The notes: generated by a model from the letters alone, not told the origin. A DNA stretch of 64,000 nucleotides from Spodoptera frugiperda (GCF_023101765.2 NC_064212.1:9052001-9116000); one strand, 5' to 3'; shown: positions 28,601 through 43,600, numbered from the stretch's first letter. Numbers and translations: made by a program.

Positions 28601-31600
28601 TTGAAATAAAATTCTTGATTGATTGAAGAATTGAATTTCAAAGAACTAATCTAAAAGTACCAGAAAATATTAATCGTATTTTTAGATAATAAAAAAAAAG
28701 AATCAAAAGAACGAACAAAATTGTCTTTTAATTTTTTCTCAACAAGTCTAATAATGTATTTATTCCATCAACCACTAACAGGGAGCATATTAAGGAATTA
28801 TTTGGTAATGAATGTAGCCACGAAAGCTTATGCGGTAAAACGGAGGAACAATAAACCACCGGTTGACATCAATTTAACGTAGGTGCCTACTGCCTACTCG
28901 ACAATGGCTCGGGTATAAATTATTTGGAGGATGCGAGGTGTAACCGTAGACTATTCCGCATTCCATACGTACGCTTGCAGCTGCGAGCTGCGAGCAAGGT
29001 TTGCCGCCTGCGCGCTCTCTAACCGACAACGCCGACACAACACTGAGTGGCACGTCGCCTGCATTCCACTCCACTGCTTCGATACAACCCTCCTCTCCAA
29101 TTTTATCCGAATGTACCCGGTTTTATTACTGATTTCATTTCCGAGGAAAGAAGCGACAAAGATTTCAAAATGTCACAGCAAACGTCATGAAAATTTGTAC
29201 ATTTCAAGATTTTCCAAGTAGGTAACAGTTATCATGGATGAGGAACTTTAGTTTATTAGTCCACGATAATTATCTAACATTTTATAATCGCACAGGGTAT
29301 ATAATATAATATTTTTCAATTAAAACTTTCAGTAAATGGCGATGTCCTTGTGTTGCTACAAAGAACACGCATGTAGCATAAAAATATCCTCACAGTTTTT
29401 GTACATACCTATAATTTACAATTTATTGAAGTTTTTAAATATATTTTTACATTATGTAGAACTCAATTTTTAAAGAACAGATTGACAAAAAAAGAACTTT
29501 TTTTCTGCATTTTGCAAAAGTTATATAACATAAGTAAAGAGCGCCATTGCAGTCGCTACATGTGAATGTTTTCATAGATCTTACCAAAATATGTTCACAT
29601 AAACAGCGCTCAGATAAAGTTAAATGATTTATTACTTCAAATTCGAAGCTTCTTTCCTTAAAGCAGAAGAAAGGAAGCACGAATGCGACGTGTTATTTAC
29701 GACCAGTGATTCCGGCGCAACTGGGATTGTGCAGAAAACCCACCTGCAGCTGGATGTTGTTCCTGAAGCATTCGCGCAAACCTACTTTTTTTGTACATTA
29801 AACTAGCTTATTGAGCATTTCGAATATCTTCCGCAAGTACATTTTTTGATACGTAAAGTTGATGGGGCGAGCATAAGAGATAGATTTTTATCAAGGGAAC
29901 CAACTTGCTACCGTTCCAGGGACATAAAACGTTACTTAGCGAGCCACAAATCCTCGTAACGCTAAGCCGAGATAAAACACTAAGCTCGCGGCACAACGAG
30001 GCCACGCTCAAATTTTTCACCTGGGGCTGCGCACCGGCGCCGCCAGAGAATGTGTGCCACGCGAGATATTACTCACACATGAATTATGACGTTCTATAAT
30101 GAAACTCTGGCTAACTTACCAGACCCACTATAACACCTTGGCTGAATTTAACTTTATGTGCATTATATTTCTTAATACATACTTTTTGTACGTTTAATAT
30201 AAATATAGCAAAAGTATATTATTATCTACACGCTCATGTAAGTAAGTACGTAATCTTAAAAGACTTTCAGGGAAGAATCGCAAATGTTGAAATTCGCTGA
30301 AACGTTACATACGAATACATTACGTATTTGCCAAACCGCTGATTCAAAAGGGCTTTTGGGCTGTTCAAACGGAGTTGTGGACGCGGACGGAGCTCGGCAT
30401 TCGAGATCAGCAAACAGAGAAGAGTAATAAAGCCATTAATTCCGCTTTACGTGCAAATAACATAAATCAGAGTGTAGCGCCTCGCGCCGCAAGACCGCTC
30501 CGAGCACCAGCCAGAGCAGCCGTGGGTAAATTAAGCGCCTGTCATACGTCCTATTGCAGACGAAGCGACGCCGCCGTTACAAATTAAACCAATCGGCTTA
30601 AAGTATTTCATAAAAAGCCTTAAACCAAACAAAATTATTTTGCATCTGAATTGTAAATTGCCCAATAAAATGACTTAAGAAGTGGGTATATTCGATCGAT
30701 TCAGTGTTTACTGCGACGGATAAGTATAAATATATAAACAAGTTGAAGTATTCAAATACTACTTTCCCTAAAAGATCTTAAAATCTTTTAGTTTTTTTTA
30801 TTCGATATAAACTAATGTTGACTACAATCCCAACTAGTTACCAGTTACCAACATAATATAAACTGTATGTCTCCATAAGAAATAGAAAGCCTTCATTTAT
30901 TGTACACAAAATGTCCAGATATAGAATCCATTGGTTGTAGCAGATGAAATGAAATGCATTTCCCATAGTAATAACAACCACAATATTATTGGCAATGGCT
31001 TCGCTTCTCCAGGCGAACTCGTTCCGAGGATTAACGAAAATTAGATTTCAATAAGACGCTTGAGTCGAGGCATGGAACAAACCTAAGTTGAAGCCGAGTA
31101 ATGCGCAGACGGTCACGCTCCACCTTTTAATGCAATGTCAGCAACACAGGCGCCCTGCTCCGGCAGATCTGCACTACTACATACGCACTCATTAAATAAA
31201 CAAGTAATCCCACGCTAAGCTGATACACTCATGTACAAATTATAGCTACGCTACCTGCATGTCGTATTTACTCAAACAATTTTCAACCCTCAACTGAATC
31301 AGTTAAGCGTTTTGTACCCGATTAAATTACATTTGAATATACCTACACCAAATATAAAAGGTAGAAGTTAATACATAGAAGTAGCATAATATAAATAAAC
31401 AACAGCTTTGGGGTCGCAATTTAATTTAGGCTCTCGAGTCCGAAACGACCGAAATAAATTGGAACAATATACACATAGGTATGTTTTCAACTTTAGTTAA
31501 CATCTTTGGGTAGGCGTACCTTAGTTAGAATGTAAAATTATTTAGGTTGCTGGTAATTTCAACATAAATAGGTCCCTTTACATCAATGTTAGCGTCAAAC

Positions 31601-34600
31601 AGTGACCAAATAACTAGCAACAAGGAAAACACCCGGGGACGTTAAGTATAGAGAGCTGTTCTGAATAAAAAAGTAGCTTTCCAAATAAATTATTCCCCCA
31701 ATTCGGCCGTTTCGATTCAAATTGAAAGAGCATCTCAGTATAGAGATTTTTCTAACCGCGAAGGAAGAGAGAATACAAATAGGCATATAAACGGAAATGA
31801 AATGGCTTCATGAATCGTATGGACGAGTCACATCGAAGGACAGTTTGTCAAGGGAAAAGATTACAAAGAATTTATTGTTGGAAAAACTGAGCGAGAAACT
31901 AGTCGAGCTCGAAGTTTATTTTATGTATTTGTAACGCGGCATCGTTTGCTTTACAATGTTACGTATCATCACACCAATGTGTTTACATTCTTTACAGAAA
32001 ACGAACTAAGAAAATGTTCCGAAGAAAATATTGCAACAATGTAGGACTTTACAAACCATTATTTGTACACACATTTCTATACACACAATGTAATTTGATT
32101 TGATTATGTTATAGGTACACGCGTCAATCAGGTACGAAAATATAACTCATTAATATTAATAAGCAAAATAATGTGTCAACATTTTGCCAGATACGTACAC
32201 AGACGCTGCTCAACACCTGCCAACATCGATGAACAACCACGAATAACCGTAAAACGTAAGCACGCAGACAGAGCGTGGATGGGTTCCTAGTTCATTACAT
32301 ATTCGCACGCCGTCCACGTTCTGTATAGATAGCTAGCATAATTCTCACAGGGACGCCGCGTTGCCCAACGAAACAATAGCAGATTATCAAACAAAACGAC
32401 GTAAATAGTCCCCGGAATAGAAGAAATAGGGCGCGGGTTAAGGGTCCGCGGGGTATCCGTAGCGCGACTCGAATGCTAGATGAGGCATTTGCCGAACTGC
32501 TCTTGTTATCATTACCTACAACTAACCTTTTTCAGTTGCAACACACACATAAATATAAACACGAACAGACGCTCAGGGAGGAACATCGCATGTGCAACGT
32601 TCGATAAAGGCGACGACTACCAAGCAATGTAGTTTTTCTTCGCGTTCGCGTTTAGACGGTCGCATAGAGAAACTTAAGCCCTTGGGACTCTCTATAAATG
32701 TCGACTTAACTAAAGTGCCCTCTTACCTGTACATAACAGATAGGAGTTTTTATATGCTTTTAAGCTTGATAGTTTGAAAATAGCTATGTAAGTTCTTAGT
32801 TCTAGTGTCAATTGTGAGTACTCAGATACTTATTTTAAAGTAGTAACTTTAAAATGTAAAACAGATTCGGAAGCATTTTGTTCATAAGTTTTAAATTGGA
32901 CGACGTGAACCCCAATACTAGTTACAAATAATATTACAATAACCGTAGAATTGGTCTTATGAGACCCATATGTGACAATTCAATTATCCTTTAGTCAGGC
33001 AAACGCAATCTGACTGCCTTCCAAACAAAAGCCCTGCTAATAGTATCGCACGACAGATAAACTACGCGACACAGAGTTTGTGTTGAAAAAATAAAGGCGC
33101 GACGACGCCCGAATAAATGAGAGCTGCGATAAACAGGAGGATCCGTACTGAGCGGAGGGTCGATACCGAAATACATTATTCCCCGATCCGAGTGTTCCGA
33201 TTCAAATTGAAAGAGCACCTCCAACATGAGATTTCTCAGGCGGCGAGTGGGCGCAGAATATAAATCGACGCATAACCAGAAATGGAAGGGCTGTGAATTT
33301 CCGTTTCGTGGTGAATGGTCGGGCTTAACTTTTACCCTTAAACAAATAGAAAATTATTTGAATTATGGTTGATTAAATATTAACGGCTTCCTAAAAAAGG
33401 ATACTTCTTTAGATACTTACGCCCATTTAGATACCCTTTTTCAATTTTGCAATCAACGAGGAGCTGGTAGTAGCGAGTACCTCGTCTGCTTGATACGAGA
33501 AGATTGGAACAAATTAAATGTTATTAGTTCAAGCTGTAGCAATGTAAAAGAAAGGCTTCGGCACTGAAAGTATCTCCTTAAGCTTAACGCAAATTAGATT
33601 TTAACGGGACGTCAGCGTTGGAACCCTTACCTACGTACCGAAGCAGTTTTACATGAAACAGTTTTTAATACAACATTTTATCGAACATTAAATGGGTACG
33701 TAAAAAACTTTCATACGCACTATTGGGTTTTTTGTCACGTAAAGAAGTGAACATAAACTTATTTTAACTCGTTGTTGAATACATTTACTTATACAGAATA
33801 AACGGGCCATACTTTCGTCCTCCCCTCATCGTGTATTCTGTCCTATTCGCAACACGCCCAGCCGATATTTACGTAACAGACGCCTCTGCTGACTTCTGAC
33901 ACCGTCTTCTAAGCGTAACAAAGCAATGTAATATTGAGTACACATAACAAATCTGCACCGTATACATCTCACACTGGCAGAAACCCAATTACAATCTATT
34001 TGTTGTGTGAATGTAATGGATGCTATTTTTTCTTTCACGCTAAGGACCAATTTTGTTTGTTACAGAATCATTTGAATTGCTTATTCGCGTAAATAGGATA
34101 AAATATTATTGTGATATTTGTGATACAATAAACAAATTGATTGATGGATCTACATCGGTGTTAGTCTAGAGATAAATTAGCAAGTCATCTACTTATAGAG
34201 ATAAATTAGCGACTCGCTAACAATGTGATGACAGAACATGAGTGTCTAACCATAGTTAGACAATCTAAGTAATCACTGTCCCTTTGTGTCTAATACAAAT
34301 ACACATGGTCCATTGCACATAAACTAGGTAGCGGAGTGTAAAGAGGTTCGAGGAAGGCATTTAGCCCGTACAAGATGATTTGGAGAGTCGCCCGAGGCAG
34401 CGGTGGGCGGCGGTGCGGCGGTGCGGCGGACAGAATGGGTGTCCGCGAGCGGCGGCACTCTAACTTTATTAAGGACGAGACTCGTCGCTGAATCAAGGTG
34501 ACGCGTCTTCACAATGCCCTATTCAGATTTAAATAGCTTTACGCCCAATTGCGCTTCAATATGGCTGTAGCTCGAGAGAATAGTTATATAATTAAACAAA

Positions 34601-37600
34601 GATTTTAGAGATAAGTTCGGATCGGAATACTTCACGAAACAATTTAACGAACGCCATGAGTTTTACGTTCCGAAAATATTTATGAGCTGAGTTAAATATA
34701 ATCTTCCAAGAATTTATTATATCCTACGCCCGATAATTTCTATAGAAGATTTCTGAAATAGAAATAGGTAATTAATTGTAGATAATAGTCAATGAAATAC
34801 GCAATAGGTATAGGCTTAATTAAACCATTCAGGTATAGGTATACGACTCCAAGTCTTTCATCACTCGTTTTGTTTGTTTAAATTAATTAGGTAGATATTA
34901 TTGGTATAGATAATTGGAAATCTAGACTACCTAATAAATAAAATTGTAGTGTCCGTTTATAAAATTCAAAATTTTAATACACGCATATATTTTTTAACAA
35001 TTTTTGTCTGTCTGTCTGCCTGTTTGTTCTGGCTAATCTCTGAAATGTCTGGAGCGATTTTGACGGGATTTTTATTGGTAGGTAGCTCATGTACTAAGAA
35101 TTAACTTCGGCTACTGTTATTTTGAGAAAAAGTATTTTATTTAAGAGAAATATTGAAACCCAAATCCTGCCAGGTAATTATTCTATGCAGACGAAGATGC
35201 GACCATCAGCTAGTATCAAACAAAATTATAATGGACAGGATAGCACACACACTCTTCAACCTCCATAAATACATACAAATGTGCCTACGAGCTACACACA
35301 TACATACATTTATAACAAAACCTGGTCTTTTTAATTTAGTTTATTTAGCAACATGTCGCCAGGTACCTGGAAGAGCATAAGCCGCTCCCTCCATCCCTGT
35401 GGGGGTCGTAAGAGGCGATTGGGGGATTATTACACGTTGATGGGCAGCAATATCCACCTTAACAGGGATAGGCATAATACTGTGATCACAAATCCAGATG
35501 CCAAGCAAATCTTTTTAATTAACCAACCACAAAAAGAGGTCATGCTTATTTTACTTGTTCCAAAGATAAACTGATTTGGGATAGATAGGTGGCTGTATTT
35601 TAGGAGGGGTTTAATTGTCCTTTTTTCGTTGACTTATTATAACAAAAGTAAATAAGTAATCCGGGTAAATATTGTACAAAACAATGTATTATGTGCCCAT
35701 TTTTTTATTATAAATAACAAATTATGCTTTTATTTTTACGGATCATAAGGGCGCTCAAAAAATAATCTCTATTACATTACATTACTTTTGACGATGTAAG
35801 ATTGGAGATAAATTAACGTAAAATGTATCAGTTACAGAAAGAAAAACCAATAAAAATAATAAGTTCAGCTTTACTAAGGTGATAAGTTCAATGAAAACAC
35901 CCTTTTATAGTACCTGCTATGTGTCCGTGACGAACGTCGTATCAATTCTCAACGTAGATCCAGGACAGACCCGAATGTTTGGGGTCTAAGTAATGAAGAT
36001 ACAGTGGCAATTGTCGGCGTCTATACATCGTGTGCATGTGTACCTACGTCTGAACATACCTAGACATGGGTAACAATGTAACGGGATAATTTATAACTGT
36101 ATCGTACGTAATCATCCTTAATTTAGTGTGAACTTACAAGTGGCGTTGAGCAAAGGCATCTACCGCACGCGTTACCATGCGAACAATGGCGCGCGACAAG
36201 CAGAGGGGTGCGGGGTCTAGGGCGGCACAAAGTTTGGCAATTATGGCGACCGCATGTCTGAGAGCGTCGCTACACTCATTACCGACTGAAACTCAACTCG
36301 TCTAGATTAAAAGTCCAAGAGACACGGGTCCCGGGAAATACCGTACCAAGCGCTGAATAAGATGGGGATTAATGTTCGAGACAGCGTCTAAACAAATAGC
36401 GTAGTTAAGACTTCCCCGATAGTTCAAGTGCCCTTTGGTTAAACATCGTAATCAATTATACGGCTCGAACGGAACATTATACAGTGTTCGTCATTTACCT
36501 ACGATAAACTTCTAGCTAGTACGCTTTCAACAAAAACAAGTAGGGAAAAATGTCTTAGGATAATTAAATCACGAAGTCTGAAAACAAACGGGTAAGTTTA
36601 ATAAGTAGCAAGCTAACTGTGCCACGCCAACTGCTTCGCTCCGTGTTCGAGAACATCTAAACAAATAACGTAGTTAGATTTCCCCTCTTCTCGAGTACTC
36701 TTAGTTCGAATACGAAAATACAGGGAAACTTATCACAGAATATACAAGTAGGCACCTACCCAACGTCGTACTGCTCTTTAGATGGGATATTGACTGGACT
36801 TGTAAAATGTAGAGTGAATGTAACTCAATTTTGAACATGTTTTACGTACATAACAGATTACAGCTATGGTAGGTAGGTTGTTGATTTCTATCAAAAAATA
36901 AGTAATGCAATAGTTTATCATTGGCGTTGATAAATAGAGAAGTGACGAATAGCATTCATAACTACGACTCAGGTGTAATGTACTTAAGCGTAAATATTAT
37001 TTTGAAAATAACATAAAATTTATTTAAGGCTGCAGTTGCCCCGACTGTGTGTTTTATCACTTTATCGAATTCGTTAATTCCTTAACCTTTCCTTCTAGAT
37101 ATCCTAATCGTAGATGTTACTTACTATTTTTATGTCATTTATTTATTTCACAAGAAAATACATATTTATTTGTTGTGCGTAGGATGTAGGTACTTAGTTA
37201 CTCTTTTTCGTTTATCTAGGTCGGATTATCCTTGTAGAAAAGGCGAGCAGTCCGAGGATTTAGTTTAGTCGTGTATAAGTTACCATGTTGTGTGCCTTTG
37301 TAATGGATCGCCCAACTTGAAACAAGTCGGAGCGTCCGAATCTCGGTGACATACAAACAAGTAGATAAAAGTCGTATTCGTGTTCATTTATTTTTGTTCC
37401 ACAGTAAAAATAATTTTCTATTTCCATTTCTTTTAAAGTAACTCTAATTCAATAATCCATTTGTCGCTATAACTAAAGGTCTTCTCGAGATTTATTAAAT
37501 TAAATGAATGAATAAATTACAAGACCTATTCATAGTCAGTTCGCAACACAAACACTTTCTGATAGTCAGACACACACTTTCTGAGTAAAGAGCAACGAGG

Positions 37601-40600
37601 AAAGTTTTAGTGCTAACTTTACGCGAACGATGCTGCTGTTCAGCTACTTTATATTCCGAACGAATATTATTTCGTAGAAACGGTTATTTTACGCGATTAT
37701 TCGTGCTCCACCTTCACAAACAAAACGAAAAGCTTCAGCATCTTAAATCATAGTTTCGTAAATATTGACTTGTGAAACATAATTTACAACCATTCATTGC
37801 AGGCTTTTCACCAGCTTTTGCGTACAGCGGTAGCGTCAAAACCAATTACATTTTTTATCGGCCAGCTGCTAGCTGTTTCGTTTTGCATGTTTGTATTGAA
37901 AAAGAAAATATATAGTGGCGACACACGCTAAATAAACACTTTTTGGTTAAAGGAACTACATTCAAAGCAGTGAAGTTTAAAAGCAGTATTTATGAGTGTG
38001 AAGTTAAATTCCTAATACATATTTAACCAACTTTATTATAACCACATCGCCGGTCATAGATGCGGCGGCGAAGTTAACTACTGTTGTTTACGAGGAGTCG
38101 AGTGAAGGAAAGTAAACAGCAACACTTCAGGTTATATGTTCCATCGCACCTATGTTCATGGCTGTGTAAACAAGTTTACGTACATACAGCTTATTAGAGT
38201 TGTGTGCTGTGTAATGGTGAGTGGAAGTAGTTCTGAAGTATAAAGCCAGTGGGTTCTGATTCAAACACGTTGAGTTTTCGTTAGTTTTGTTAACACTGCT
38301 TGGTCGTCTTGTAATTATATGTGAATGGGTGGTCATCTGAAGTGTGGCGAGCTGTAGTAGTGTGCAAGATGTGGAGGTGTCATTGTGTATTCGAATTTAA
38401 TAATAGGCACATTTATTTTCATATTGTGACCAACTGCCGTATAATGCACTACTTTACAACTAGCTCACACTTTTCTTTCTTCAAAATATTATGATAACTA
38501 TGAATTAGATAAGTTTTAATTGGGAAGAATTTTCCTTTTTTTGTCAAATTGCTAGCAGCTGCCACTGCTTACCTCACCACCGGCACTGCACGTGAGGTTC
38601 ACAACGCTTCATCAAACAACTGTCTGAAGCATTATACGAATCATTAACTCAAAGGAAATAATTGATAAAAATGTATGCCTGACTTAACGGACTAGTCAAT
38701 GGGGACTTACCTGCAGTGAAGGATGCACGGCGAGTTGCAGTAGAGTGCGCACAACGCCAAGGTGGCCTTTGTTAACAGCTATATGTAGGGGAGTCTGGCG
38801 GCGACGGTTGCGTGCGTTAAGGTCTGCGGAGGCCACGGCCAGGGCGCGCAGGGCCGCCGGCTCGTCCCCGAAGGCCGCGTGGTGAGCGGCGCGGTCCCCA
38901 TCACGATCCTCTGCGTCTACATCTGCCCCAGCTTCTACCAGCGCCCGGATCACTTCTACGTGACCATTCTGAGCTGCCGCCTAGTTAATCATGTTTGTAG
39001 GTAAAGATTAATAAGAAAAAGTAATGTATTGTCAAATTAAATGTCATGCACACGGGTCGTCTGATGGTAAATAACGTCGCCCATGGGCACATGCAACACC
39101 AGATGACTTACAGATCCAGTGCCAGTATCATATTCAAAGTCACATAAAACTTATTTTTTTATGGAATATGTGGCAAACGAGCACATGAGTCACCTGATGG
39201 TAAGCGATCAGTGCCGCCCATGGACATGGACACACTTTAAAGAGTTTCTAATTAGCCACATACCTGTAAAGCAGTATGTCCGCCATAGAAGCCGTTGACA
39301 TCAACATGCGCGGCGTCAGTGCGTCCGAGTATCTCAGCGCAGCGCGTCGCGTCGCCATTAGCGGCCGCCTTCACTAGCTCCTCATTAGCATCACCCGTCA
39401 CGTGAGATTCAAACAACTTCTTCAACAGTGCTGACAGACGTTCCCCTGAAATTATATAACAGTTTAAAAAAAATGCTTAGAGACACTGCATTTTCATACA
39501 TATTTCAAAATTAATAAAGTTTCCTAGTAATAAGAAGTCTAGATCAGAAATCTCTATTAAAATTAACCTTTTCTAACACGGATGTCGATCTCGTCAGCAC
39601 ATCACCCTCCACCTTTTGATCTATTTGAATCGTCGAACTGAAAGGTTACTTGCTTATAAGCAAATACAAGAAACACATTGACTCAGCCACATGAAGGCAC
39701 GGAAAGAAAGCTTAATACGAGTAGCTATTATTGCAGAATGCGCGTGATACGGCACGGCAGTGGGATGTTTTTTTTTTGGCACTGTTTTCGTTTTGGCAAA
39801 GCTTACAGTGAAAACTACTATAAACTTGTCACTATATCTATATAAGGCGAGCCTAAAATGTATGTTTTTAAGTAAGGTATTCGTAGAAAGGTACTGAAAG
39901 TATAGCATACATTTGTAAGCAAAATCCGCTTTATTGTTAAGCTTACGTAATCTGCAGTTAGTAACAAGTAAGCAAATACTTACCTGATGAGTTGCCAGGG
40001 ATGCTCCCGTCGGAGGAGGCGACTTTAGTGACGGCGTTAGGGTTGTACGTCCACGATGTATTGCACACCTCCACCTTGAGGTCGTTGTCATGGTATATTT
40101 GTTGGACGCGACCTATTTTGCCAAGTGTCTGTGGAAGAGAAGTATATATTATCGAGTTGAACTACAAATCTATCCTATCACAAGTTAGGTAAGTAGCTAA
40201 AGAGATCTGCCTTTCTGATAAAAACGATATCATGATTAGGAAGAAGATATCCACATTTAAAGGGCTATGGCATATTTTTTTTGCTTAGCAGGTGATTTGG
40301 GCGTCTCTGTTAGGCCATCGACAAATATGTATATGGCGTTACTACCTAGCTAAACCAATACTGCGATGGCTGGTCAGATTATTAGGAAGTACCTTTAAAT
40401 AAAAAATATTATTATAGTCAAACTCAGTAGTAAAAGTGTGTAACTTACAGGTGCCATGGCCTCCGCCCACTCTCCATGTCCCCGTTGCAGCGTCTTGACC
40501 CGCTCCTGGTCGGCACAGACCTGCACCAGGTCGCCCACTGCGAACCCGCCCCCACCCGCACCGCTCGACGACGCAGAGGCACTCAGGTTACCGCTGCATA

Positions 40601-43600
40601 CCTACAACGTGAACCATTATATTTAACGTATTGTACACACACACAACGTCACGCCTTTTATCCCCGAATAGGCAGAGGTGCACATTACGGCACGTAATGC
40701 CGCTATACAATGTACACCCACTTTTCACCATTTGTGTTATAAGTCCCATGTAATAGGGGGTGAGCCTATTGCCATATCCTGGACACAATTCCAGACTCCG
40801 TGCTACTACTGAGAAAGTATTCGAAAATTCGAAAAAAGCCCAGTAACCAATTGTTTAACGTATTGTCTTATAAATATAATATTGTTATTGTTGGCTGCAT
40901 GGTTTACGCGGTGCCTGAGCAACCGCATGCCGCGCAACTTGTAGCGGTTTCGATTCCCGCACGGAACACCTCTTTTTGTGATCCATAAATTGTTGTTTCG
41001 GGTCTGGGTGTCATGTGTATGTGAACTTGTATGTTTGTAAACTCACCCACGATATAGGAGAAAATCCTAGTGTGGGGCAACGTTTAAAAAAAAACAATAA
41101 GATCAGCTGTCTGATCAGCGAATACAGATAGAAGGAATATACCTAGTATTATTATGTATCGGTAAATGGACTATCTCATGCATAAATATTTTTACAATTT
41201 CTAACGGACAGTTCTTGCTAAAACTTGTATGTTTGTCCAAACGCGAACAATCTCCATAGTTTAAGATTTGTAAAAATCTTCATAGTATGTAACATTAAGT
41301 AACTTAGGAACAGAGTTAACCAATGATACCGTAGCTTTAGTATTTATACTTTGTTTAAAAATAGTATAATACACCATTACTCATCTTTGCAGAATTCCAG
41401 CTACTACAACAGTTATAATACTTGTTTACACAAGTTTGCCTTATTAAGCAGGAAAAAGGATTGTGTGGGACAGTTCAACAGGAATCACAGTTTTGTATTA
41501 CGACGTGATTAATTAACCTTCGTCGCTGGAAACTTACATTGCCTTTTATTTAAAAGAAGTTAACAGATCCATTTCGTCAGATACGTTAGTAATAATAATG
41601 GGAGATCCTTGTATAGAGCGAGAGCCTTCTATCAAAATTTCTGACTTCACATTAATTCGTCTAATGACCTGGCATGAGACAAAAAGAAATGAGTAAAAAA
41701 AGAAACATTGATTCGTGAAACTGGAAATAAATCTATATTACTAGTATATAAAGCTTAAGTTTGTTTGTTTGAACATTATAATGTCAGGATTATAGTATTA
41801 GTATTAGTTCTGTTTCAAAATCAATTTTTGTGTTGGATAGCTAATTTATCGAGGAAGGCTATAGGTAGGCTATAAAACATCATGTTGCAAACAATAGGAG
41901 TTTAGCAGTCGGTGAGACAGCACAATTATTATCCCTAAATACCTATTTGCACAATTAGCAATCTGAGTCAGAATACATCTATAACATTAAATGCATCACA
42001 TGTTTTCCTGTTTACACTACTTAACATAGCTATTTCTTTCCTTGTTATATCTTCACTAAGGAATTCTTATAACTATTGTTAAATGTTCATATTATAATTT
42101 ACACTTTGTCCTCCACAGAAAAATACTACTGGGCGTAGCAATTACGCTAATTATTAGCTTGGATTCGATTCCTGGGTCAGACAAACTATAATTGATAAAT
42201 GTTCAGTTTGCGCTATTTCTCAGTGATAGACTCTAGAATCGTACACAGTGTACGGCAATAAGTCACTATTACAGGGGACATTGTAAGGGAATTCGTAACA
42301 GACGCAAACTGACTGTCTCATTTAATTAAACGTCTTTACGCCTTTAGTTGCTAATATTATAAAGCTGAAAAGAGCGTTTGTTTCCGATTTGAATAATTAT
42401 TTTTGTGTTGAATTTGCGTTTGAGCGTTGTTATACTATGTTTAAATTTACCTTAGTCAGTACAGCAGGATTGAATGTCCATCTGTTTCCACTGGGGTATG
42501 TGACGACGATGTCGTGGTCCTCGTCTATTCCGACCACGGTGCCCGTAGTGCCTAGACACTCGAACATGCCGTCCGTCCAACCGCCGTGACCATGTTGTAG
42601 TGACTGAACTATTTCTAGATCAAGATCTACATTCACCTGGAAGCATTGAGAATAGAACTGGTTAATCTACTAGTCAAATCTGCTGATGAAATACAGAATT
42701 ACGATTCTAAAGATTGATAGCAGACTATCGCGATTATTTCACACATACAATGCAGAGTCAGACATAACTACCTACAGATCTTTTCTAGTTTTAATATGAA
42801 TATTAGAGGACCAGTTTGAGTATGACTTCTGTTAAAATGTGGTTACTAATATCACTAGCGAAATGTGGAGAACTATTACAACAGTAGAATAGTATGGTAA
42901 ATACTAACCTGATCACCAACTTGTAAACCATGAGGCCCACTACGACCTGGACCCAGTTCTCCTAAAAGTGGTAAATGTTCCTTATATACATTTTGGCCTT
43001 TGACATCATTCACAACCTGAAAACAGGTAAAATTAACAATGAAATAATACAAATACCAGGTAATAAAATTACAAAACTATGTGTCATTCATAATAACTAT
43101 GTGTTCAGTTACTACAGGATAAACAGGTGAATAGGTACTGATCAGTGAGGAAGGAAATACCTTTAAATCTGCCATGCCCTCAAATCCGACTCTGTAGAGA
43201 TTCTTGGCACCATTATCCCACACAACATATGCAGCAGACCGAGGGCTTGCTGCTGACCAGTCCTGTACCTCATTAACTTTTCCTCGCCTTCCATTACCAC
43301 CATCCTGGTCTTCCCATTGCCAGTCAACCTGGAAATATAACATTGTATTATATCCTATGACCATTTATCAGTGAAACATTTTTCTCATACCACTTACAAT
43401 AGTCATATTGGAATGAAAACTTATTTACAAATCTATTTTCCAATTGTTGCTAAGATATTTCATTGTTTATAACATAGTTACTAGGATTATATAATATTTA
43501 ATCTACTTATGTGATAGAGATGATAAACCCTTACTTACCCCTCTTACTACTCTAGCTCCAGGGAATATGCCTCTGACTGCTTGCTTTTTACTTTTACGCC

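Larger units (their letters stand above)
17574..34984. other. mib1 large intron, segment 2: long noncoding stretch with GC-rich blocks
   Basis: About 17 kb with no recognisable coding exon on either strand. Blocks with markedly higher GC and little repeat content stand out at about 19100-19320, 20140-20360, 20700-20830, 21095-21180, 22560-23040, 25570-25660 and 34370-34460. Diverged noncoding module pairs lie at 31682-31803/33173-33286 and about 31000/33550. The composition suggests conserved regulatory DNA. No enhancer function can be shown from sequence alone. Confidence 0.55.

Noticed and set aside
35153..35574. Short open frames across the retroelement fragment
   Set aside because: Fragment of a dispersed repeat without a recognisable reverse-transcriptase or gag domain.
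39654..40091. 145-codon minus-strand open frame overlapping mib1 exon 8
   Set aside because: It reads the exon in the wrong frame and runs on through the intron; the correct frame gives clear Mib1 sequence with good splice sites.
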